64,000 nt of DNA from Asterochloris sp. CNOR1 (GCA_963969365.1 OZ017760.1:310001-374000), one strand, 5' to 3'; counted from the first letter of the stretch, positions 44,509 through 57,343 are shown. Notes: generated from the letters alone by a model not told the origin. A program made the numbers and translations.

Positions 44509-47500
44509 ATGGCTGACATGACCAAGTTGCAAAAGGAGTGAGTTTCTTGGCCTGTCCATGGCCAAGTTGTTGTATGTAGCACCACTTTTTGACAGCCAGC
44601 GTCCGCCCAGATCGTTCTGGACTGGAAAGCATGTGACGTTCCAGAAGACCAGCATACATCTCAATTTCCCCTGCACACACCCTACAGGCTGAGGCAGCAA
44701 GAGAGCAAGTTAGCCACGCTGACCATCATCAATGGCGCCCTGCAAAAGGAGAACGAGCAGCTCAGGAAGGGGCTGGAGGCCGCTCAACAACCTGGCAGCC
44801 TGGCCGAGGAGGAGCTGCTGGACCTCAAGGAGGAGTTCGCGCGCAGGTTGGGGGCGGCAGACAGGATGGTGGCTGAGCTGCGGGTAGGACCAAAGCAGCT
44901 GTATGAGCCTTGCCATCACCCATGGGCCAGGCACCAATGGGCCAGGCACGATGGTGATGGAAGCGCCAGTGTTGAGTGGAGGTGTTCATGGAGTTGAGTA
45001 GGCTGAGGGTGGTAGACAGGGCGTTGGCGGAGCTGGGGTTGAGACTGTCGGAGGGGCAAGGGGCCGGCAAGCGGCGCAGGAGTGCACTGAGCGAAATCAG
45101 CAGTCAGGTGGGGAACAGAGCAGCGGGCAACCAGCTTTGTCAGGCATGTACAGCCCAGCAGACTGCACAGTGGCACAGACACGTGAGGGGTGACCACAAG
45201 AGCAGTTGCGCTGGCTGTCTGGCTGGGCAAATGGCTGGAGGCCGCAGATGGACGGGGTTCGAGTAGAGGTAACTTGCACTGGCATGCTGTTGTGTGGGGT
45301 GACCACTGGGGGTACAGTGGCGGCAGGGCTTTGGGCTGGCTTCGCCTGCTGCTGCATTGGCTCCATCTCTGGCGATAGTCTGATCTGCTGCCGCACTGCT
45401 GCGGCACAGGCTATGCCATGTGTCAGAGCAGGCTGTCTGACTAGTGACACAGCTGTGGGCAAGTGCTGCTTTGGGACCGATCAAGCGTGCACGGGAACTT
45501 TTGGCAAGGGCTAGCAGCAGGGGATTGAGGTGGCTGTGAGTGCTGCTGCTAAGTTGGCTTCCTTAACAGTGGCAAGCCGGCAGCGGGCAGCTGTGCTGCA
45601 TGGTGGCAGACCCTCTGGTAGCCTCGAGCTCCACGTGCTGCAAACGTGCAGCTCGAGCTCAAGCAGGTGTGGGCCGGGAGTCGAGCAGAGCGGCCTTTGA
45701 GTACTGCGTTTGGAGAGGTCTTTCCCTACACAGGGTGCAGGCATCATGCTCTGCTGATGAGGGGGAGTATGCTGGGAAGCTGAGAGGGGCTGGACCAGAG
45801 GCGGCAAGTTCATGAAATTTTGAAATGGGCCTCATCCAAGTCCCTTCTTGAACGACAAACCTGTGCTCTGATTCATGGCACCCATCAAGCAGGTGTTGGG
45901 CCCTCAGCTGTAGCCTGCTCGACGGCAACACAGCAGTCATCAAGCTGGCTACCAGCCCCAACACAGGCTCCATAAGCACACAGCGCAGGTAGCCAATGCA
46001 CATATGGCCTGCCTGCAGGAGGAACGGGATCGCCTCAGGGGGCGCATTGCTACTGCTGACCAAGGGGGGACAGCCAGCAGTGCAAAGCTGCAGGAGAGGG
46101 ATGCCCACATTTCCAGCCTCCAGGTGAACGTTTGTCAAGGCACCATGTCTCTCTCATCATCATGCTGTGACTTGTGCTGGTGTGAGATTGGAGTGCAGCC
46201 CTGTGGGCAGCCAGCAGGATTAACTTTTGGGGTTGCGACGCCCACACTGCCAGCCCCAGGCCTGGTGCTGCCCTACTGCAATCCTGTGGGGGGAAAGATG
46301 GCATACTCTGCTTCTTCTTGGTTGCTGATGACTCTTGTGTACAGCAATAATGAGTGGATGCCGCTGTCAGCGATCGCCCAGCTGCTGCCAGAGCGAGATG
46401 CCTGAAGGTGGATGTGCCCCTGACGCCAGGGCTGCTTGCTGTGCCACAACATCCCCAAACATGCGTGTGCAATGGCCTTGCAGGCAGAAGGCGAGAAGCT
46501 CTCCAGGCGCAACGGGGAGTTGGAGGCCACAGTACGCAGGCTGAGAGGCAGCCTGCGTGAGACAGAAACAGAGCGGGACCGCCTGCTGGGCAGGAGCCAG
46601 GGCCTGGAGGAGCAGCTGCTCCAGGAGCAGGACAGATACGCTGCTGCCACACAGGCAGCGGCTGCCCAGGTGTGTCGGACAGCTCTGTTGGGACACGAGG
46701 ACGTCATGTGCGTGAGGTTCGATTACTTATAGTGGGTCAAGAGTAAGTAGCTGCCGTCGTGCGTGCAGCAACTGGCCGGGGGGGGGGGGGGGGGGGGGGT
46801 GTGACTCAACCCTTTTTACCCTTTCATGCCAAGCACAATGCAACACGTTGCCATGGCCCTTGTGTCTGGCCTGGCGGAGGGCATGCCATGCAGGCAGGTC
46901 GCTCCTCCAGATCACCGAAGCAAAACCCCTGCGCCACTCAGCTCAGCCTGTGTCTTGCACTGGTCACTGTTGTTCACCCCATGTCGCACTGCCACCTTGC
47001 AGTTGGAGAGCCTTGACGGGGAGCTGAACTCCACGCGAAGTGCAGCCCAGCAGCAAATTGCCCAGGCACGCAAGGAAGCTGCGTCAGCTGTCTCTGCAGC
47101 CCGTCAGGCAGCGGCTGATGGTGGCGCACAATCACTAGCTCATGCAGCAGAGAGGGAGGCCGCCCTGCAGAGACAGGCTGCAGAGCTGTGCGCTGAACTG
47201 GATGTGAGTCTTGTCAGTGGTGCTTGAAGCTCGCTTTCCTGCAAGTCACGGCATTGGCTGGAGGGCTGAGGGCGGCGGATGTGTGTGTGCTGAGTACTAA
47301 GGTCTTTGTGGGTGGGGCGTTCATGAAAGCTCCTGTGGCAAGAGGGAGACTGCACTGCAGCGACAGGCTGCAGAGCTGTACACTGAGCTGGATGTGAGTC
47401 TTGTTTGGGTTGGTGGAGGACGGAGGCCTGCAAGTCTTTGTTTGGCTGGACTCGTCACGGCTTGGGCACTACCATGGACTCAGCCTTAGTGAGGGACACA

Positions 47501-50408
47501 TGGGCCGTGAGTGCCAGCACCCTGATGGATGCAGCGCAGAGGGGCTACAGAGCTGTGCCCTGAGCCAGATGTGAGTCTTGTTATGGGGTGGTCAAAGCAG
47601 GCATCCCTGCAAGTCTATGTTGCTGGAGGGTGATGGCTGCAGTGCTGCAGTGGATTGCACTTATTGCAAGGGGGACATGAAGCATGTATGTATGTATGCC
47701 GGGCTCTCACTTGTGTAGCAAGAGTGGGTCTGGGCTGCAGAAAGGGAGTCTGAGCTGTAGAGAGGGGATGCAGACCATACGCTGAGCTGCACGAGATTTA
47801 TCTGTGGAGCTGCGTGTGGATTGTCCCTTGGCATTGCAGGGTGCTGCCGGCAGGAAGGAACTGAGGGCCGCTTATGTGCCTGCACTCCGTCCCTGCCTGC
47901 TGATGACATAGTGCGTATCCCTTGAGACGCATGGCCCTGACAGTGGTGTTTGAGTGGAGGCGTCGCCATGTCAGGACCTGCTGTCATGAGATGCCCAGTT
48001 GCCGTGGCTGAGGCCTATGTCAACCTGTGCCAGCCGCCTGAATGGTTCTGCATGTAGACTCAAGGACGCCCCACAACAGTGACAAGCTCAGAATGCCCTG
48101 CAGGAGGCAGAGGGCAAGTGGGGGGAGCAGCAGGCTGTGCTGCAACGAGAGGTGTTCTCCCTCGAGCACAGGCTGCGCAGCCTGGAGAGCCAGAACAGCG
48201 AACTCCAGGCAGCAGCCTCCGAGGGAGTGCAGCCTCTGCTGAGGTGGGAGGGGTGGCATGCAGCTCAACCTGTCGGGGACAAGGGCTTGAGTTGCTGCAC
48301 AACAGCAAGCTTCTGTGCAACGTCTTTGGGGCCGTGGCTGCTCAGGCCTCTGGACGCTCTGCAATCTGGAGCAGCCTTTAGCCAGTAAACACTGGGCATG
48401 CTGGAGGTCGTGCTGATCAGCCCGCCAGGACTTCACTGGGGGCAACATTCACTGTCACGCTGCCTACAGGAAGCACACTGTGCCTCACCCTGTGCAGGAA
48501 CATCGAGGCCATGGCTGCCCAGGCCTCAGCGCAGCAGCACGCAGCCAGCGAGGCGGAGCGCAGCCTGCTTGCCCGCCTCAAACAGGCTGAGAGGGCAGCG
48601 GCCACAGCTGTGGCTGCGCAGCAGCTGGCGCAGCGTCAAGCAGCTGCAGCAGAGAGCGCGCTAACCGCCTCGCGCAGCGCCGCTGCTGAGGCAGCTGCGG
48701 CGGTGCTGGGGCTGACTGCAGATTTGGATGCTGCACGGCAGCATGGTGCTGGTCTGGAGGTGGGGAGCAGGATGGGCACTGCAAATAGTGGCCCTGCTGT
48801 TGTGCTGTTGTGGAGTTGGTCACCTTCATTGCTGCCACAGTGTGGGTCAGTCGGTCGCTAATCTGGTGTCTCCCTTCCGCTTGGCTACGCACTGGAAGTG
48901 CGTGTGACGGAAGTGGCCCTCATCATGTGATGCCTGCAGGCTGAGCTGGCCCGCACCCACAAGCAGTACCGCGCAGCGCTGCAGCAGTTGGAGCAGCAGC
49001 AAGAACAGTTCGAGGCAGCCCAGGCTCAGCTTGAGCGCAAGCTAGCTGCAGCCCAGGAGATGGTGAGCATATTTTGGCACCTGCGAGCTATGCTGCAGCA
49101 ACTCCCTGCTGTGGAATGTGCAGTGCAAAGCCTCCAGGGTCAAGCCAGCTGTCGCGCAGGGGGTGGTGGGCGGTGTTCAGCAAATATTACTCATGCCGCA
49201 GCAAGTCTCGTTGGCCTGCCAAGGTCAGGGCTGCAGAGGTCCTGCTCAAAAAGCAGTGACATGCCTGCCCTTCACTGCACTTGCAGGCCAGCCTGCTGCA
49301 GGCGCAGCACCAAGAGATGCAGCAGCAGCAGCTTGCGGAGCCCAGGCCGCCACCATTACAGCACCAAACTTCACAAGGCACTGCCAGGCTGCAGTCCCTG
49401 GGCCACGATAGCTCAGGTGCACAGGAGCCCCGGCACAGTCAGCAGCTGGCTCGGGAAGCAGGACATGGCCATGGCAATGGCCTGGACACGCAGCAGCTAG
49501 AAGTTGAGGAAGAGCCAGATGAGATGGAGGGCCTCATGAGGTGAGGCAGTCAACAGGCGACAGGGTCTACCCCAATGAGGTGTGATGTCCTTAGCGACAT
49601 AGAGGTCCTGATCTACAACCTTTGAGCTTCAGCCACTTTTCTGCCCCGCTGCTCCTACCTCCCTTCCTGGCCAACTGCAGGACCCTGTCCCCAGCTTCAA
49701 GCTCCATCAAGGCCCCCTGGCCCAATGGCAAGACCCCTGATGCGAGGGTCCGCAGCCTGGAGCGGCGCCTGGCGGCTGCAGAGGTCCAACTGCAGACAGC
49801 GCAGGCCAACCTGCTGGCGGCGTATGAGCGTGCCGATGCTGCGGACCGTGATGCTGAGGCTGCCCGTGACTTACAGCAGCAGCTCCAGGTGCTCTCGTGC
49901 ATTCCAGTTGTGCATGTGGAGGTTGGTAACAGAGGACTGGCCAGGGCTGTGTGGGCAACCGCTGCATGGGCAGGGCTGCCCGCTGGCGGGGCATGCACTT
50001 CATCAAGCAAGGCTGCGCCTTCCAAATCAGAGACGAGCGCCAGGTTTCAAGGCATGATGCAGGTCTGGGGGTCAGTCGCAGATGAGGCCAGGGCACGGGA
50101 CATGGATGTGGTCAGGGCGCAGCCCGTGCATAAGCTTGGCTCCGCCTCACAGCTGAGGAATGCATCTGCTGGGACTTTTATGGGTGGACGCATTCCCGCC
50201 TTATGAGAGGGACTCTTTGCTCACGCCTGCTGCGTGAGTAGTGCAGGACTGGGAGGCCAAGTACGACATGGCACTCGAACTGCTGGGTGAACGGAATGAG
50301 CGCGTGGACCAGCTGGAGGATGACATCCTTGAGATGAAGAGCATCTTCCACGCCCAGCTGGGACTGATGGCCGACCAGCTGAGCATGGCACAGCCGCAGG
50401 GCAGCTGA
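44509..50408 (+). CDS. TMF / golgin candidate 5 homologue (Golgi coiled-coil tether)
   Basis: Exons are 44509-44537, 44688-44883, 46019-46123, 46484-46669, 47003-47203, 48104-48243, 48498-48759, 48940-49062, 49287-49540, 49681-49888 and 50247-50408, all in phase, giving 621 residues. TMF/GC5 proteins are long coiled coils on Golgi membranes that bind Rab6-type GTPases and tether vesicles. Alignment to the plant protein is colinear: EGEKLSRRNGELEATVRRLR against AEGEELSKKQAAQEAQIRKLR; EGVQPLLRNIEAM against ESTRPLLRQIEAM; and the end ALELLGERNERVDQLEDDI then MKSIFHAQLGLMADQL against ALELMGERDEELEELRADIVDLKEMYREQV. The whole C-terminal TATA-binding/Rab-binding region is present. About 300 N-terminal residues found in plant GC5 are missing. 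The start MADMTKLQKELRQQ is chosen because its donor phase fits the next exon, and an in-frame stop lies at 44488-44490. Confidence 0.88.
46778..46799 (+). repeat. Run of 22 G residues in TMF intron
   Basis: An uninterrupted G22 tract follows CTGGCC in the intron between exons 46484-46669 and 47003-47203. It could form a G-quadruplex in DNA or pre-mRNA. Length may vary or be a sequencing artefact. Confidence 0.95.
47141..47640 (+). repeat. Tandem copies of TMF exon end plus donor
   Basis: The exon end at 47203 with its donor (CTGGATGTGAGTCTTG) returns at 47388-47403 as CTGGATGTGAGTCTTG and at 47565-47580 as CCAGATGTGAGTCTTG, spacings 190 and 177 bp. Each copy keeps upstream exon-like sequence (AGACAGGCTGCAGAGCTG and similar) and downstream CCTGCAAGTC plus GGCTGGA. 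A fourth faint relative lies near 47755. The copies are not open along their length. Confidence 0.85.
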
Positions 50409-51120
50409 TGGCTGGTCTCTGCACATTTCAGCTTGGCGCCTACCTTTGGCCAAAGTCACCGGCCCATGGTGGCGTTTCAGAAGGAGGCTCTCAGCCGAAG
50501 GGGCTGCAGGAGGCCCCAGCTGACCAGCTCAGAGGCGGATTTAGCTGTACAGCTGGTCTCGAGGGATGTGCGCAGTCCAAGGGGCTGGCAGCAACCCAGA
50601 GGGAGGGAGCTCGGCACCAGCGTGATAATGGCCCATCTCAAGGGCTGATGGGCCAGCTCAGCCCAGTCCTGGGCTGCAGGCCCACAGCTGGGACACTTTG
50701 CCGCAGATACAAAACAACATGGCCTGCGGTACTGCACGCCTGTGAACTTCATCCTCTCATCATCTATGCAGCAAGCCATGCCTGTGTGAATCAGAATGAA
50801 CCAGATCACACACCTGTGCAAAACGCAGTTGCTACTCTTCAGCTGCCTTCCTTCTACCTCTACATCAGAGCATGGCCCCACTTATTTCTTGATATCAAGA
50901 GTCACATTGGCGGCCAATGCTTTCGGGCCTGCTGGCTGCTAGAAGCTGCTGCTCAACGTTTGACCTAAGCTAGGACCTAAGAAGCCATCCTGCAGGCGGA
51001 ACAGCTCACATCACAAATTCCCGGCAATACACTCGCACCTGCACACCCTTCACTCAAGCTGCGACACACTCCACTCCTCATCCATCCCCATAGTATATGA
51101 TCAGAGCGTCCTCCGATCAA

Positions 51121-54100
51121 ATGGGATTCCCTTTCGGCCTCGGCGGCAACAAAAACAAGCAAGAGCAGGAGACCAGCCAGCACAGCGAGCATGAGTCCTC
51201 CAGGTCTCAGGAGTCCAGCAGCACCACCACCAATGTGAAGCAGCAGGACAGCACCCAGGTGAGGCGTCATGGAATCATCCTCTACACATGTCTGTTATTT
51301 CAGGCCCATTCTGGCATTGGTGATTGTCCCAATCACTGCAGCTAGTGTGCAGCTACCTACCCCCTCAATCAACCCCGCTGCCCCCTCCCTGCTACAGTGT
51401 GGGCCACAGCATGACGATCTGTGGAACAAGGCAGAGCAAGAGACAGAGTTGGCCAAGCAGGAGGCATGCAATGTCAAGCAGCTGACCAGTGAGAAGCGCG
51501 AGGCAGGCCAGAGGGTGGAGCAGGCCAACAAGGAGGTTGGTGCTGGTACTGTACAAGCCTGCTGGTGCTGTGCAGGCACGAACTTGGCTTATGAATCCAG
51601 TCACACTGACATGTTAGGTTTGGGGCACGGTGTAGCTTTGGGGCATACGAGATTGGGGGGTCTGCTGCTATCATTGTGGCAGCTATGTGACCAGTTGACT
51701 GCCAGCATGCGCACCAGAGCCATGCTTGCTCCAGCCTTTGTGCAGGTCCCCAGGCCTTGACTCATCGTGTGCCGCCTGTGCCTGGCTTGTGGGCATCCTG
51801 CTGGGATGCACAGCCTTGCTCCACAATGCTATGCTTGTGGCAGCTGGCTAGAAGCCGCTGGTGCCCCTGCTTGCATTACGGAGATCGTCCATGCCAGAGG
51901 TCATTGTGTCCACTGCCAGACATGCGGAAGGCGCTGACATGTGCAGCCAGTGACGCCTCTTTCTCGTGGCTTGCAGGTGGAGGACGTCCATGTCAAGGTG
52001 CAGCGTGCTGAGGAGCAGCTGCCCGTCTACAAGAAGAAGTCTGAGGCAGCACAAGGGGCTGTCCACCAGCTGAGGGGCGATGTCGACACTGGCAAGCAGC
52101 ACATCAATGAGGCTGTGGGCAAGCTGCGCAACGTTGGGTGGGTGCAGGCTTGTGCATGGGACGTGGCTGCATCCAAGAAACCCTCCTGAGGGCCCTGATT
52201 ACGGTCTTGCCTTGGTCTCATTGAGGCTCAGAAAAATAAAATGTTCAGACGCAACACTGTGTTGTACATCTGCACATGCAGCCAAAAGGCTTCTGCCTCT
52301 GACTTCTGCTGGTATGCAAAATACACCTACCTGTATTTGATGTCTCATTGCCTCTTGCAGCTGTTGCACCCTCCTGCTATCTTGCAGTGCTGGTCCAGTG
52401 CTCACTGGCCTGTGCATGCTGTCTGGCACATCAATCCTCACCCGTCTCAACTCATAATAGGCACCATGGCATGGATGGTGCCTGCCAGCCTATACAGTCA
52501 CTGGGTGCCTGTAAGGGCCTGCCCCTGGGGATTCGATTGCTGCAGCCTAGAGCTGTGGACAGGCATCGTGTGCATTGCTGGTCGCCGGGCTTAAGGTGCC
52601 GCCCCATCTCTTGGGGTCTTTGAGTTCCGGCCTCACCTGCTGATGTGTACCACGTTCCTCATGACTGTCCCACCTGTGTCTGCAGGCAAGAGCTGGACAG
52701 CGCCCGCCAGGCAGCTGCCACTCACCAGAAGGAGGCTGAGCTGCGTTCAGCACAGGCCCAGCAGCGCAAGGAGGTGGCCGACAGGCTGGCTAAGGAGGTG
52801 TGTGAATGCTGTCTTCGTCATATTAAGTGCTGTCTGTTTTGGGTGGTTGATTGTGGGCATTGTGCCTTGCCCCTTGATGGGGAGGCAAAACCCATCAGTA
52901 CTGAGCAATCCTTATGTCTTTGAGATCTTACCACCAGACTGGCTGGTGTTTGCCTGGCCTGAAAGCATCTCACGCTGTCATGTATGTTGGGTGTTTCTGC
53001 CTGCCTGCCTCACGAGGGGCATGCCTCCACTGGCGGGCTGATGAGAGCAACAGGTCAAATCTGCCCCCCTTCCGCTGCTGCAGGCTGCTCAGCGGCGCGA
53101 GGCGTCTGTGGTGGCAGAGAAGACTGCCACCACAGTGCGTGAGGACCTGAAGCCCCTGCGGGCAGATGTCAAGGACAAGGAGGCGAAGGCTGACAAGTGA
53201 GCTGCTTGTGACACTCCGTGTTGAGAAGTGGCATGTTGAGAAGTGGCGGTTTCCTTGATATACAAACCTTAAGTTTTGTTTCACGATGTGTGGCTCTGGC
53301 CCAGGGAATGGCAGTTTTGCAAGTTGGCTACTGCAGGGGGTGCCTCAGGTGTTGACTCGTCTGTCTTCATGGTCTCTGCAGTCCAGCTCACCACATGACT
53401 CCTGCTGGAAGTCTCTAAAAGCAGTTCTGCAACCCACACCTTCTCAGTTGAGCAAGCTGCTGTTGACGTGCACACACTCTGGTGCTGTGCCTTGCGTCCA
53501 GTGTACCTTTCCCCCTTCACCTGCAGGTGGCTTTCTTTTGCCTACATGGTCCAGCCAGCCACTGCACTTACATATTGTACATACCATGCACGCTGCCCTC
53601 TAGGAGGCTCAGCATGTGGCGGTTTTGCATGCAAGTCTAAAAAAGCTTGGGTGACATGCACTTTCTCTAACCACACATGCATGCACTGACAACTGCACTG
53701 ACAGATATCCCCTTACTCCTCCCATCCTCTCTCTATTACCAAACAGGAGCAGGTGCCCCCAGGCTGAGGCTGCACTCTGCTGCATTCAGGCCAGCTATCT
53801 CAAGTTGTGTCACCTTGCCTGCAGGCTGCAGAGCGACACAACTGAGGCCCAGAAGCACGTGGAGGACCTGGAGAAGCGGTTGCAGGCTGCCCGGCAGCGT
53901 GCCCAGGACACCGAGGACGCCTACAACATCGCCCAGCAGGAGTGGTATGCAGCCAGCAACAAGCTGAAGGTGGGTGCTGGGTGCCTGATGAGCAGGTCCC
54001 CCTGTACATAGTCTTGACTCTGGCGGTTTTCATGTTGTCCTGGCTACTGCTATTGCCTTGCAGCATTGAAACACACATGCTGTTCGAAAAGCCAGGGCCT

Positions 54101-55967
54101 TCTGCTTGCAAGTCAGCTGGGTTGCAGGGCAGCACAATGTCATTGAAAACTTGCTCATTATACCAGTGACGACAGGTCTTGCCACCAGCCAGGCCGCTGC
54201 CCTGTTCAGGGGTCCACTGGCAGAGAAATGGGCAGGAGTGTTGTGGACAGTAATCAGTATGTAGCTCTTTTCCCCATTTCCCCCATGTCCTGCAGGAGAA
54301 GGAGAGGCTGGGTGCCGAGAAGCAGGAGGCAGTCAAGGTGGCTAAGACAGATGTCAGCGACCTGGAGCGCAGAGCTAAGCAGGAGGCGGAGGCTGCCAAG
54401 TGAGTGTTGCTGTGATTGGCGGCCTTCTTGTGCACAATTGTGTGCAGCCATACATGTTGTGGTCAAGATGTGGTGTGGCAGTCCAGTGCGTCCGTTGAGT
54501 GAGGTGCAGGCTGCACTGGCTGGGCTGCTGACAAGTGAGTATCTGGCTGAGCTGCTGACTGCAGTCAAAAGATGGGGAGGCGGGTTGTTTCTGAGCTGGT
54601 CGGGTGCTCTCTCAAATGCGTACTCTGCAATTGCTTTGTTGATGTAAGTCATGGCAATATTGTACAGCCATTGCTTTTTATGCTGCTGCTTGACGGGCAC
54701 CTGTATTTCACCTGTAGTATCACCAGGAGCTGTTTACATGAGACCTTTGATACTGGCTGCAGGGCTGAGGAACAGGCTGCCGCCAAGGAGGGTGCCCAGG
54801 CCCAGAGCGCCAAGCAGCACGCTGACAAGGCTGCCAAGGAGAAGGCTGCCCTGCAGCAGGGCCTGACAGCTGCCCAGGCAGAGGTGAGCTCCCTGCCATG
54901 GTCTTGCCTGGCACATGCAATGCATACAGCGCTGCGGCTCTAAGAGGGCAGGCTGGCTGCACTGGGCCATCAACAAATCCAGTGGTATGAGCTTTGTGGT
55001 GAGGCCTTGGAGTTGTGCAGCCTCAGTGATGTTGGGGTACCCAGGTTATGTCTTCAAGCATGCAGTGTGACCATTGAAAGCTGGGTACTGACCCTTTGCC
55101 CCCACCCTTGTTCTGCAGACCGAGCAGGCTCAGCGCGACCTGGCCACCCGCCAGAAGGATGCTAAGGACGCTAAGACTCTGGTTGCCGACCAGCAGGCTG
55201 ACATCAAGGAGAAGGTAGGCAGGATGCAGTGTGGATGCGGTGTTTACTTTGCAGCTTGGGCAGTTGTGCTGCCTGCAATGTTGCGTAGAGAAAAGCTTAG
55301 CAGCAAGACAGTGCAGCCGCTTTCTGCCTTTAGTCGGTTGCCTTGAAGCTGTCACATTGCAAGGAATACTCAGACCAGCCCTTTTTTCCTGCAGAAAGAG
55401 ATTGAGGCCTTCAAGCGCAAGGAGGCTTCTGAGGCTAAGGAGGATTGGGAGACTGTGACAAAGATCAGTCAGCAGACTGCCAGTGCCCAGAAGGAGCACT
55501 GGGACAAGGCCAAGCAGGTGAACATTTGCGCTGCAGCAGGTTGCACTGTGGTGAGATAAATCTGCCTGCCCTACGTGCTGTGCCATGCCTTGTGCATAAC
55601 AAGAAGGTAGCACGACAAAGCGTCTGCAGTTGCTTGTATTGCAGTGGGTGAGCTTCCCAAGGGGACTTTGTGTGTCGTTGTGGGCGTTCCACAAAGGACA
55701 AGGACTGCAAAAGTCTGTCATGCCTGCACCCTCCCATTGATGAGGCAATCAGGCATGCCTGTGGGATTTGACATAATGCATTTACAGACACTTTGTGCTT
55801 GCCATCTACAGCTGGGTGACCAGGCAGAGGCAGACTTCCACAAGACAACTGGTGGGGCCACAGCCACCGGCAAGGTGGAGAGCCACACAGAAACCTCTGG
55901 CAGCCACAGCAAGCATGCCACTTCCGAGGAGGAGTCCACAAAGAAGACTGAGGTCGTCAAGAACTGA
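51121..55967 (+). CDS. Highly charged alpha-helical protein, unidentified
   Basis: Eleven phase-consistent exons: 51121-51258, 51398-51535, 51977-52137, 52686-52797, 53084-53196, 53825-53969, 54296-54399, 54763-54883, 55119-55214, 55395-55517 and 55812-55967; 468 residues, or 476 from the ATG at 51097. The body is an almost unbroken series of Lys/Glu/Ala/Gln helices (for example AAAKEGAQAQSAKQHADKAA, DAKDAKTLVADQQADIKEKK) without Pro. The N-terminus MGFPFGLGGNKNKQ leads into a Ser/Thr/Gln tract, and the C-terminus is a His/Ser/Thr/Glu-rich tail ending KKTEVVKN. Glycine after Met in the downstream start makes N-myristoylation conceivable. The composition resembles LEA-type stress proteins or long filamentous coiled coils, but no family motif is clear. 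Uniform exon sizes of about 100-160 nt suggest growth by internal duplication. Confidence 0.75.
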
Positions 55968-57343
55968 TGCATTGACAACCTCATCACTTGGTTGTGAAAG
56001 ATTGCATTTCATAGTATTTGCCCAATGTTCTGGTGACATCTCTCTTGACAGTGCGTATTGTCCACACTGCCCTGCACCTGTTAATTGTTCTGCATTTGTC
56101 TGTAATGGTTTGATGCTCCTCATAGAGTATTCAAATGGTTGCCGGTTACCTTGTACTGTGACATGTCAAACCTAAGTGATACTGCTTGCCGTGGAACCTG
56201 CAGCACTGCACTAGTGTTCAGCAGCTCGTTACACCTCCCCCTCAGCCGGTGGGCAAGTGAGCCATTGCACCAAATCTGCCTGCTCACAGAGGAGTTGAAA
56301 GAGCCAGGTGCATGCAGCAACAGCCAAGCACGTGCAACCTGCACACACACCCCCATCAGGTTAGTTCCATGGCAGATGCTTGCTTTGTTTGCATGCAGCA
56401 GACTGTCTCTGCAGCCTGCTGCAGATGGACAGCTCTGCTGCAATGCCCAATGCAGAGGTGGTGCAATGCCCCTTCTGCAGCAGTTGTCCTGGGCAAATAG
56501 CAGGTGGGCCTCAAAGCTGAAGCACGGGTTCCGGTGCTGCCATGCCCTCGGATGTCCACGAAGGCCCACTCATTGTCTGCGCAGCAACTTTGTACATTTC
56601 CTGCCAACTGCAGCTGCGCTAACCACAGCACAGCAGTCGTGCTCTTACGTGCATGCTCAGCGTCATCGATCTGTCCCTGTGCCTCGCTGGTAGCTGCTGC
56701 TTGAACAGCCATGGGTCTCCTTAGCAAGCTGCCGATGTGCTTGCCTGGCTGTCATCAGGCTGAGTGCTGCACGCTATGTAAGTCTTCAGGTTCTGTGCAC
56801 GCCCGGCGCTAGGCAGCAGCACCCTCAGCTCCCCGCTGTGCGCTTTTTCCACATGCTTGGCTGCACTCTGCCTGCTGCACATGTTTGGGCCCAGTCCATG
56901 CACTGCAGCTGCTGCCTGGCCTGAGTGGGCATCACAGACAGTCTCAGCATTTCTTGTCGCCCCTGCTGATCCTCCTGCAGACCATGCTGTAAATGTGCTG
57001 CAGGCAGGGAGCAACTCTGGTGACTACAGTAGTGGCCAGTCCTTAGGCAGAGACAAACAGGCTGTGCCTGTGATCCTTTGACAAAATGGAGTGTCTGCAG
57101 TAGTCTCAAACATATGCCCTGAAGAACTACCAAATGAGGGACTGATCAACTGCCAATGTACAGCTATGTCCCTGTCTGTTGCGCCTGCAGTCTGGACCAT
57201 CTGGGGAGACTGGCTGTGACCTGCACCGCTGTGGCCGTCAGCCAGCTTGTTTACTCAGCACATCCCATGATGTTGGCTCAAGACAGGTCGGGTATTGAAG
57301 GTTTGTGTCGCTACCTGTTGCACTTGTTGATCGCAATTTTCAT
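55968..57343. other. Intergenic stretch, no supported gene
   Basis: It contains the 3' UTR of the helical protein gene and about 1 kb more. I found no exon chain on either strand. A minus-strand frame at 56721-57014 is open but lacks phase-matched neighbours. Confidence 0.5.

Noticed and set aside
44976-45266. Additional TMF exon with VFMELSRLRVVDRALAELGL
   Set aside because: It looks helical, but the flanking exons join in phase without it and its acceptor is poor.
56721-57014. Minus-strand open frame of 97 codons
   Set aside because: No phase-matched partner exons, no recognisable sequence, and start of unclear type.
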